DNA of 64,000 nucleotides from Rhynchopus euleeides (Eukaryota; Euglenozoa; Diplonemea; Diplonemida; Diplonemidae): the NCBI GenBank assembly GCA_963210315.1, contig OY723290.1:1116001-1180000 (forward strand). Reading direction: 5' to 3'. The notes under the pieces are model-generated. The model made no database searches. It was not told the origin of the DNA and saw only the letters and a program-made list of their open reading frames with translations. Below are positions 55,322 through 64,000 of the stretch, one piece after another (within the stretch, counting starts at the first letter, position 1; every line of letters starts with the position of its first letter). Made by a program: the position numbers and the translations under genes.

Positions 55322-57643
55322 GTTCTCGGTAGGTCACCGACTGTAACCGATTGTTCTCGGCATGTAACCGATTGTAACCGATTGTAACCGATTGTTCTTG
55401 GCATGTATCCGATTGTAACCGATTGTCCTCGTCATGTAACCGATTGTAACCGATCGTTCTTGGCATGTAACCGATTGTCACCGATTGTCCTCGTCATGTA
55501 ACCGATTGTAACCGATTGTTCTTGGCATGTAACCGATTGTCACCGATTGTCCTCGTCATGTAACCGATTGTAACCGATCGTTCTTGGCATGTAACCGATT
55601 GTAACCGATTGTCCTCGTCATGTAACCGATTGTAACCGATCGTTCTTGGCCTGTAACCGATTGTAACCGATTGTTCTTGGCATGTAACCGATTGTCACCG
55701 ATTGTCCTCGTCATGTAACCGATTGTAACCGATCGTTCTTGGCATGTAACCGATTGTAACCGATTGTCCTCGTCATGTAACCGATTGTAACCGATCGTTC
55801 TTGGCATGTAACCGATTGTCACCGATTGTCCTCGTCATGTAACCGATTGTAACCGATTGTTCTTGGCATGTAACCGATTGTCACCGATTGTCCTCGTCAT
55901 GTAACCGATTGTAACCGATCGTTCTTGGCATGTAACCGATTGTAACCGATTGTCCTCGTCATGTAACCGATTGTAACCGATCGTTCTTGGCCTGTAACCG
56001 ATTGTAACCGATTGTTCTTGGCATGTAACCGATTGTCACCGATTGTCCTCGTCATGTAACCGATTGTAACCGATCGTTCTTGGCATGTAACCGATTGTAA
56101 CCGATTGTCCTCGTCATGTAACCGATTGTAACCGATCGTTCTTGGCATGTAACCGATTGTAACTGATTGTTCTCGGCATGTAACCGATTGTAACCGATTG
56201 TTCTTGGCCTGTAACCGATTGTAACCGATTGTTCTTGGCATGTAACCGATTGTCACCGATTGTCCTCGTCATGTAACCGATTGTAACCGATCGTTCTTGG
56301 CATGTAACCGATTGTAACTGATTGTTCTCGGCATGTAACCGATTGTAACCGATTGTTCTTGGCCTGTAACCGATTGTAACCGATTGTTCTCGGCATGTAA
56401 CCGATTGTAACCGATTGCCCTCGTCATGTAACCGATTGTAACCGATCGTTCTTGGCATGTAACCGATTGTAACCGATTGTTCTCGGCATGTAACCGATTG
56501 TAACCGATTGTCCTCGTCATGTAACCGATTGTAACCGATCGTTCTTGGCATGTAACCGATTGTAACTGATTGTTCTCGGCATGTAACCGATTGTAACCGA
56601 TTGTTCTCGGCATGTCACCGATTGTAACCGATTGTCCTCGTCATGTAACCGATTGTAACCGATCGTTCTTGGCATGTAACCGATTGTAACCGATTGTTCT
56701 CGGCATGTAACCGATTGTAACCGATCGTTCTTGGCATGTAACCGATTGTAACTGATTGTTCTTGGCATGTAACCGATTGTAACCGATCGTTCTTGGCATG
56801 TAACCGATTGTAACCGATTGTTCTCGTCATGTAACCGATTGTAACTGATTGTTCTTGGCATGTAACCGATTGTAACCGATCGTTCTTGGCATGTAACCGA
56901 TTGTAACCGATTGTTCTTGGCCTGTAACCGATTGTAACCGATTGTCCTCGTCATGTAACCGATTGTAACCGATCGTTCTTGGCATGTAACCGATTGTAAC
57001 CGATTGTTCTTGGCCTGTAACCGATTGTAACCGATTGTTCTCGGCATGTAACCGATTGTAACCGATTGTTCTCGGCATGTAACCGATTGTAACCGATCGT
57101 TCTCGTCATGTAACCGATTGTAACCGATCGTTCTTGGCATGTAACCGATTGTAACCGATTGTTCTCGGCATGTAACCGATTGTAACCGATTGTTCTCGTC
57201 ATGTAACCGATTGTAACCGATCGTTCTTGGCATGTAACCGATTGTAACTGATTGTTCTTGGCATGTAACCGATTGTAACCGATTGCCCTCGTCATGTAAC
57301 CGATTGTAACCGATTGTAACCGATTGTTCTTGGCATGTAACCGATTGTAACCGATCGTTCTTGGCATGTAACCGATTGTAACCGATTGTTCTCGGCATGT
57401 AACCGATTGTAACCGATTGTTCTCGTCATGTAACCGATTGTAACCGATCGTTCTTGGCATGTAACCGATTGTAACTGATTGTTCTTGGCATGTAACCGAT
57501 TGTAACCGATTGCCCTCGTCATGTAACCGATTGTAACCGATTGTAACCGATTGTTCTTGGCATGTAACCGATTGTAACCGATCGTTCTTGGCATGTAACC
57601 GATTGTAACCGATTGTTCTTGGCATGTAACCGATTGTAACCGA
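55322..57643. repeat. 31-bp satellite array, about 75 copies
   Basis: The unit is CATGTAACCGATTGTAACCG ATTGTTCTTGG with linked variants (CGATTG/CGATCG, TTCTTGG/TTCTCGG/TCCTCGT, GTAACC/GTCACC). Some units carry an extra 11-bp ATTGTAACCG step, so the array is built on an 11+11+9 sub-structure. A block of 11 units (341 bp) is repeated exactly at about 55556-55822 and 55897-56163, and another block recurs at an offset of 227 near 57281 and 57508. The minus strand has almost no stops in any frame, so long TIGYNRLHAKN-type ORFs appear; they follow the repeat and are not genes. Confidence 0.97.
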
Positions 57644-57813
57644 AACAGAACGGTGTCTCCCCTTGCCCCCTCCACTCTCGGTCACTCTGCGTGCCTCCCA
57701 GATGTTGTGTGCGGACCCCTCAGCAGACTGCTTAACTTTAACTTTGCTGCACCTACGTTGCTCACACAGCACTAACCCACTGCAGGCACTGGCACGTTCC
57801 ACAGCTTCTGATA

Positions 57814-60800
57814 ATGTCCGGCTTGGTTACCTTCGCGGAAGCGTGCAAGCTGCAGGGTATCCCAGACGAGACTACGGGGAAGGTCGCGGGTGCGCTTCTC
57901 CGCAACGCAGGATGGCCGAAACCCGTAACGAGCCGGACCTCAAACGGCGTGCAGAAGATGTATTGCTTGGCAGATATCCGTCGGCCCAATCCCCTCTCCT
58001 CCGAAGAGGCAATCCGGCAGTTGACTGCTTCGTCCCCGGGCCGCTGCTTCCCCGACGATGTCCTGATCGCTCCTCTGGGTGAGCCCGATGATCTCGCTGA
58101 TCAGGCGGCGCTCCTCCCCCACCCCGAGGATGCGGATCCCGTCTCGCAGAGCGTGATCTCGGCGGTCACGCGGGGTCCTGCTGCTGCTGGCAACGACGAG
58201 CCTGATGAGCCTGAGGCGCCTCCGTCACCGACTCCCGTGCCGCCGAAACCTCTGCCTGCCGCGCTCCCACCGACGTCTCCGACGAGTCCCGCCGACGATG
58301 TCGACATTGGTTCTTCTGTGTGCAGTGACCCTGCCGACCTCGCCAGCCTCGATGACCTCGCCGACCTCGCCGACTCCGCCTGCCCCGTTGACTCCGCCTC
58401 CCACGCCAACACCGACTCCCCCGTTGCGACTGCGATGGGCGCGTTGCGTGACGCTGTGGCTGCTGGTGAGGGGTGGTGCTGCATCAGCAGCGCCGAGTAC
58501 CTGACTCTCCTGCGCTCCCTCTTGCCCGCAGGTGCGAAGGTGTCGGACACCGCCCTCTTCTCCCTGGTGAAGGAGAACGCCGACTGCATGTCTTCTGCTC
58601 TGCATCCTCACGAGAAGGGTAGTGATACCCGGGGGATGAAGAAGAAGTACTGCATCGGAAATGCAGTGCCGGGACGGCCGTGCAGCCTCCACTTCGTCGG
58701 ACAGGGCACGCCTCCGCCGGCCCCCGTGGGGCGCCCCTCCAAGACCCTCCCCGAGCGGGTCTTGCAGGTCAAGGCTTTGCAGAAGGCCTTGCTGAGGGCG
58801 AAGGACCGCATTGCGCAGCTGACGGAGGAGTTGGCTGCTGCGCACGAGGTTCTCGGGCGCAAGGGGGACATTGTTCTTCGTGGGGTGACGGGCCGGAAGT
58901 CCTGCACCGAGCCCTACCCCATGAAGGTGCTGCGGGCGCTGTTGGAGTTGCGGATGGCTGGCATCGGTCAGGAGTCGTCGCGCAGGGTGCTGCGCGACAT
59001 CATCAAGCTCCTGAGCGATGGGGTGGAGATGCCGATCCCCTCTCGCTGGACGCTCCGCGAATTCGAGATCCCGAGCGGAGCGGCTTCCTTCGCCGTCTTC
59101 TTGGAGGATGTCGCGAGGACGCAGACCGGCGGAGGGGGCCTAGGCAAAGACCGGCAGAAGGCCACCCTCTCCCTCGCCCACGATGCCACCTCCTCCTTGG
59201 GCCGGAGTAGTGTCTCGCTGCACGTTGTCACCGCCCACGTCGCTGCAGACGAGAATCGCGTACGCGGGGCCTGCGCCTCCGCCCTCCCCCTGAAGAACGG
59301 GAAGGCTGCAGGGAAGACCTCCAACCTGCAGGCGGTCCGCCGCATAGTCTCCGCCCACAAGCTCCGTATTAGCAACGCCACCCTGAGCGACCATGCTAGC
59401 ACGGAGGCGAAGGCGACCAGGGACGCGGGGGGCGCCATCGTCCACCTACGGTGCATGCACCATAAGGTTGGAGGCGCACTGAAGTACGCAGTGCAGACGG
59501 CGGGGAAGGCCTTGATGATGTCTCATCGGGTCGACCCGGCAGCCAACGTTGCCAGCGTACTTGCAGTCCTCGACCCGACAAACGGCCGGTCAACCGCCGG
59601 GGTCATTTTCGTGGATGCTGAGCTTGGGAAAGCACTTGACATGCGCTACCCCCGGGGCCTGGGGTTTGCCCGTGAGCGGGGGTCGAAGTGGCATGCCCGT
59701 CCTCAGCAGTGCTCCCGCCTCCTCAAGTTCTCCGCCTCCATCCTGGAGATGGTGAGAGAGGAGCGGTTCACCCCGACTGCGACAGAGATCCTCACTCTTC
59801 TGGGGACCCCCACCGTCGCCGCCTACTGTGCAGCCTGCCATTTCATTGGCAGCCTGTACTTGAGGTTCCTCAACGACCTCAAGCCCAGGCGGTTGAACGA
59901 GGAGACGGGCCGCCTCGAGGTCAACTTCGAGGCGGGATGGGGTGTGCTGAGGCCGCTGCACCTCCTCGCCCGCGACCTGAGCGCCGACTCCGCCGACAAC
60001 GACTTCCCTGCCCTGCGGAAGCATTGGGGACAACCCCGCCACGGTGAGGAGGAGGTGGGGCGGGCTGAGGCGTTGGAGGTGGTGAAGGATCACCACGATG
60101 TATTTGCGGAGGTCTGGGTTCCCTGCATCCAGGGGTTTGCGAGCACATTGGCAAGGTTCATCGGCTACGATGAAGCTGCAATGGCGTCGGCATCACCCGA
60201 AGACCTCCCTTCGCTACCCTCCACACAAGACCTCGCAGAGTGTGTGGCTGGGAATGCATCGTTCTTGGCGCAGAGGGCCCCCAACCTCTCTTCTGCTGCC
60301 TTGTCTGGGATTACCCAGAGCAAGGTGAACCGCTTCCTGTTGGGTTATGGCAACTGCAACAACGCAAGGTATGCAGGCTCTTCAGCCTCCTTTTTTCTCC
60401 CCTCCCTTCGTTCTTTTTTTTTACATCGCAACAACATATGCTGGCAGAGTCAGAACCGATAGATTTTTTTTATCTCATTCATTGTCATTCTCTCTTCCTC
60501 TCTTCTTCATGACTTTTCCAAGTCACGAAGAAGACTACTTCATTATCACCATTTCCTGTTTTCAGTGTGATTCGTCGTACAACCATTCCTTTCCATCGCC
60601 TTACAGGTACGGCCGTTTGCTGCGCCAGGCGAAGCGGGCGCGGAAGAAGACCCGTGGCGGGATGTACACCGAGGCCGCGGCGAACACCGCCACGGGGGCT
60701 TCTGCGGCTGCGCTGAAGGCCGTCAGCGGGGTGGCCCACCCTGACCTCGTCCGCCTCTGCGCCCTCCACGCCATCCCTGTCACGGCGATGAGCAAGGGAA

Positions 60801-63151
60801 AGGAGGTGGCGCGGCAGAAGGAGGCGCTGACACGCAGCTTTGCTGAGAAGCTGTGTGGCCCTGGCTCTGCGGATGCCCGTGTCTGGGTGGAGCGGCTGAA
60901 GTCCGTGAAGGAGGCAGTTGGCATCCTTCCGGTTCGTTCGAAACCGCTGTCCAGATTTTTGCGGAAGGCGGGGCTGAAGCCGTGGGGGTCCGACGCTGTC
61001 TCGTCTGCGTCGCACGACGTCCGTGTGCGCTTTGCCCTGACGCAGTGGGGGCGAATCCTCCCCATTCTGCGGGAGAAGGGGCAGCAGCTGCAGCCGAGGG
61101 AGCGGCTGGGCCGCCTCGACGCCCCCACCCTGTTCGCGTTGTTGGCCAAGGCGGGCCTGAAGGTGGAGGCTGGGGAGACGAAGCGCGACCTCTCCGCCCT
61201 CCTCCTGCGCAACTGGACGGAGCAGTTGAGTGGCCATGTCGAGGCCGTGGAGGAGACCCTTGGCTTGAAGGCCCGCACCTTCCCCGACACCATCTCGCCC
61301 TCCGTGGTAGATACAATCACGGAGCTCTACCGGAGAGTGAAGACTGCACCTGCTGCGTTGAAAGAGGAGAAGGGACAGGGTGAGGATGGCAAGGGTTGTG
61401 AGGATGGTGAGGAGGCTGTGGATGCTGTGGATGCTGTGGAGGAGGAGGAGGAGGAGGAAGAGGAGGTGGAGGTGGGTGATGAGGCTGATCCTGAGGCAAA
61501 TGATGTTGGGGCGGCTAGGATCGCTCTCCTGAATGAGCATTGTTTTCCTCTCGGCCTCCACGCCTCTCCAGGTTGTGGGCGGCAGAAGGATGGTGTGTTG
61601 CATGCGTCGGAGTCCACGCACGAGGGGGGTTGGGCTTCCCTCAACTGGTTTTTGGGTGAGTGTGGCATCCAGTTTCTCACCTTCCGGGAGATGCAGGTTT
61701 TGCAACACGAGGTCAATCCAGAGAGCTTTCACTGGACCGGTAAGTTCACGCTGGCAACGATGCAACGGGCCATCGAACAGCACACAAGTGGACTCCGGAA
61801 CAATGGCTATCGGCTTCTGCCGGTAAGTAAAAAAAATACCTTTGTTGATGATCCTCAGTCTATTTCTTCCCCAGCCCTCTTTTTTTTTAACCGTCAAACT
61901 CTGCATTGGATGGTTGCCTTCCCCCTCAAAGACACCGTTGCCACATTGCAGAAGTTGACTCCAGCCCAACTGCACGCCTATCCGCGCGAAACGCTTTATT
62001 GGGTGGTTCACGACACGGACACTGCCAAGCGCGCCATTGCCGCAGGGGATCTGGATCGGGAAAGCCATGCATATGAAGTTTTTAAACTTGTGCCGAAAGG
62101 TGTCCTCCCCACCACCAAGGCACAATTTTTTGGCACCCGACCCAGGCGCACATTCCCTGTGGCAGTGAAGTCGCGTTCTGTTGTTCGGAGCGGGCCCACA
62201 GTCCGGAAGAGAAAACGGTTTGGGGGGACTGAAGTCATTGACCTCTCCCAGGTGCCAGAGACCCCAAGAGACAAGAAGGGGCGCCTTGGACATGGGAGGT
62301 ATGATACGGCTCAACTGAGTGACGAGTCATACATTCCAGCAACTTCCCAACGCCACCTCATCCCAGAGACCCTGCTGTATTTTTCGAAATACCACCATCT
62401 CCCCGTCACAGATACTGTGCAGGAAGGTGACGGCTTTTTTCTTTCCCTCCTCCGTTTCAACCGTTTTTCTGCGTACCAGTCAGTCCGCGCTCTGCGTGAG
62501 AGTGCCTTTGGTGACGCAACAAACATGAAACACGACCTGGAGGTGTACCTCATGAAAATACACAAGGATACCCTTGCTTCTGTTTTTGAAGAGAAGGGGG
62601 AGAAGAACCTGCCCGTACATGAAAGGCACCAGTCTCTCGTTCACTGGCGCAAGAGTATGTGCAAAGCGGCGGAAGATGAAAAGGTGACCCAACGTGGTGG
62701 TTCTTTTGCCCTGCATTTTTTTGTGAATGTGCACCAGATTCGCTTGAGAATTATTACTCAGAACAAGGAAGGTAAACCCAGGGTCAGGGAGTTACGGCCT
62801 CGCACATGGTGTGAGAAGGCAAAGAACTGGGAAGCAGGAAGTACGGCTTCTCTCCCTACTATCTTCCTTTACCAGTACCGGCAGGATACCCAAACGAATT
62901 TTTACTCCCTCCACCTCCCCACTGAGCGTGACTTTTCCCGTGCTTCAAGTGTTTTTATAGAATTCAGAACATGGGTCCAAACGTGGAAAACGCACAAGAA
63001 CAAATGGAGCAAGAGGATATGCGGAGGAAGGCGGTCCCCATGGCACTCCCCTGTCCCGGTCCACGGAGGCCCCACGTACCTGACAAGGGCATCGACAATC
63101 CCGCGTCTCGTCATGATACCCTCACGCAACGTCTTCTCTTGTTTTCCCTGA
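57814..63151 (+). CDS. Transposase-like protein with C-terminal Josephin-like and OTU-like segments (exons 1 and 2)
   Basis: Exon 1 57814-60368, exon 2 from 60607, joined in phase through a 238-nt GT-AG intron. Residues 1-60 look like a small DNA-binding domain (TFAEACKLQGIPDETTGKVA). Asp/Pro-rich linkers and a second similar region (EYLTLLRSLLPAGAKVSDTA) follow. A helical block leads to a DDE-like core: Asp in SLAHDATSSLG (about 457), Asp in TLSDHASTEAK (526), then RCMHHKVGG (547), the Cys-x2-His seen in hAT, IS3EU and KDZ enzymes. Exon 2 adds about 270 helical residues, an acidic run (VEEEEEEEEEVEV) and two protease-like segments: a Josephin-like one at 61530-61930 (GGWASLNWFLGE...LHWMVAFP) whose expected Cys is Trp, and an OTU-like one at 62425-62920 (EGDGFFLSLLRF...FYSLHLP) lacking Cys and His. 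Exact superfamily unresolved. Confidence 0.7.
60369..60606 (+). other. 238-nt GT-AG intron
   Basis: Donor AAG|GTATGC, acceptor CCTTACAG|GTAC, with a strong pyrimidine-rich body (CCTTTTTTCTCCCCTCCC). It splits an Arg codon (AG|G). Reading through meets a stop near 60462, so splicing is needed. Confidence 0.9.
61823..61858 (+). other. Possible 36-nt intron
   Basis: CCG|GTAAGT donor and ATCCTCAG acceptor, a multiple of three with no in-frame stop, so retained or spliced reading both keep the frame. It falls inside the Josephin-like segment, where it would remove SKKNTFVDDPQ, which lacks an obvious family counterpart. Confidence 0.35.
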
Positions 63152-63726
63152 GCACAGTCAATGTGCCTGGTGATGGGAATTGCCTGTTTCATGCTTTTCA
63201 TGAATGTCTCACAGGCAACCCACGTGGGGGCGCTTCCCTTCGCGAAGAAGCCGTCAATTTTGTGACTGCAATGGCGGCTTCTCTTTCATGCAGAGAGGTG
63301 CAACCGGAAGTGGAGGCGGTGAGAATGTGGGGAAATCTCCCGTACCATCCCTGCCAACCCCTTGACGACGGTAGTGAGCCATACGTGCTTACCCGTTTAA
63401 GAACGAGAAGGTATGCAGAGGATGACGAAATTTCTGTTCTTTCCACAATGAAGAATGTCTTGATCACAGTCGTCACGAACATGATTTATCCTGGTAATCA
63501 TGATGACTTTGCTTCAGGATTTAACAGTTATGTCCCCCTTTCTTACAACTTCACCTCCATTGACACCACCCTCCAGGATTTTCCTCCAGACAGACGTGTG
63601 ACCCTGGCTAACCTGGGTCAGGCTGGGGTTGGGGATCATTTCATGTGGATCAAAGGGACACAGGCCAACTTGGAAGCCACACATCGCAAGGGTTTGCGTT
63701 CTGTTTCAACAAGAGCTGGGACCTGA
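62971..63726 (+). CDS. OTU-family cysteine protease domain (last exon or separate ORF)
   Basis: VNVPGDGNCLFHAFHECLTG holds the OTU signature with Asp and nucleophile Cys (codon 63181), and GDHFMWIKG near the end supplies the catalytic His (codon 63637). These are the two hallmark blocks of OTU deubiquitinases, about 150 residues apart as usual. The frame differs from the upstream 60607-63151 frame and overlaps it by 180 bases. An acceptor TGAGCACAG|TCAATG at 63157 suggests a last exon starting at 63158, but I could not find a donor that clearly keeps phase, so a frameshift or a separate start at 62971 remain possible. Stop TGA at 63724-63726. Confidence 0.8.
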   Translation: MGPNVENAQEQMEQEDMRRKAVPMALPCPGPRRPHVPDKGIDNPASRHDTLTQRLLLFSLSTVNVPGDGNCLFHAFHECLTGNPRGGASLREEAVNFVTAMAASLSCREVQPEVEAVRMWGNLPYHPCQPLDDGSEPYVLTRLRTRRYAEDDEISVLSTMKNVLITVVTNMIYPGNHDDFASGFNSYVPLSYNFTSIDTTLQDFPPDRRVTLANLGQAGVGDHFMWIKGTQANLEATHRKGLRSVSTRAGT

Positions 63727-64000
63727 CACAGGCCAATCAAGGGGTTGCCCCCCCCCCCCCCCCCCCCACTCCTGGTGTAGTGGTAGTGACTACAAAAAGG
63801 ACTAACATTGCAAGAAGGTGCTGGGAGGCTTGCTTTTCCATTCACTCTCGACGATCAAACCCCCCCCCCCCCCCCCACTTCACTTTTCCATTCACTCTCG
63901 ACAATCAAGCCCCCACTTCTTGACTGCCCCCCCCCCCCCCATGTTACTTTCAACAAACTTTGCCCATCCTTCAATCTTCCATTCGATCAGTTTGGCTTTT
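63727..64000. repeat. C-tract-linked dispersed repeat at the right end of the window
   Basis: Three C runs (63750-63768, 63861-63877, 63927-63940) alternate with TTTTCCATTCACTCTCGACGATCAA. 63777-63870 is the reverse complement of 13795-13895 and partly of 33226-33275. It may be the right end of the transposase-OTU element or a nested repeat. Confidence 0.7.

Noticed and set aside
55556-57802. Long minus-strand ORFs across the satellite (up to 293 codons)
   Set aside because: They are the translation of a 31-bp repeat in rotating frames and have no independent support.
1-64000. tRNA, rRNA or snRNA genes
   Set aside because: I looked for cloverleaf box A/B signals and conserved rRNA blocks by eye and saw none I could support; a covariance-model scan would be needed to exclude them.

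Overview
The window looks like nuclear DNA of a GC-rich unicellular eukaryote. Long open frames carry few, short GT-AG introns (43 nt at 39265-39307, 238 nt at 60369-60606). There are no bacterial operons or ribosome-binding sites, eukaryotic transposon superfamilies are abundant, and G or C homopolymers of 10-20 bases are common. The lineage cannot be fixed from sequence alone. Long intron-poor genes plus a tyrosine-recombinase retroelement with gag-YR-RT gene order (the order reported for kinetoplastid VIPER elements) make a euglenozoan such as a diplonemid possible; a chromerid-like alveolate or another protist is also possible.

Regions. (1) 40-8434, minus strand: one giant gene of roughly 2,800 codons (kelch-like repeats, poly-Q, LRR-like segment, coiled coil, repeated cadherin-like beta modules), broken in frame at a poly-C tract. 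(2) 9258-10424: tandem duplication of a 91-aa gene with very strong codon bias. (3) 10.4-15 kb: gene-poor DNA with one TA-flanked MITE. (4) 15072-16852: one gene of unknown function with a poly-C frame break next to its start. (5) 17-24.6 kb: gene-poor, with a 425-bp segmental duplication. (6) 24700-25482: Cys-rich zinc-binding ORF. (7) 25.5-36.7 kb: a mosaic of tandem and dispersed repeats, a second TA-flanked MITE and a deleted Tc1/mariner transposase. (8) 38.7-46.0 kb: a hAT transposase gene split by a complete YR retrotransposon with A1-ORFs-B1-A2-B2 split direct repeats. (9) 46.5-54.3 kb: Harbinger-like transposase with a related MITE, a GATTCC-rich inverted-repeat element, and a near-complete second hAT element with long TIRs. 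(10) 55.3-57.6 kb: 31-bp satellite with higher-order structure. (11) 57.8-63.7 kb: an unusual intron-containing gene that appears to join a DDE-type transposase-like domain to a Josephin-like segment, a degenerate OTU-like segment and an intact OTU cysteine-protease domain.

Most recognisable genes after 29 kb belong to mobile elements, so the right half is a transposon-rich island. The likely host genes are the giant kelch gene, the 91-aa gene pair and the 573-aa unknown gene. The most notable observations are the in-frame, duplication-free split of the hAT gene by the YR element, and the transposase-protease gene at 57.8-63.7 kb.
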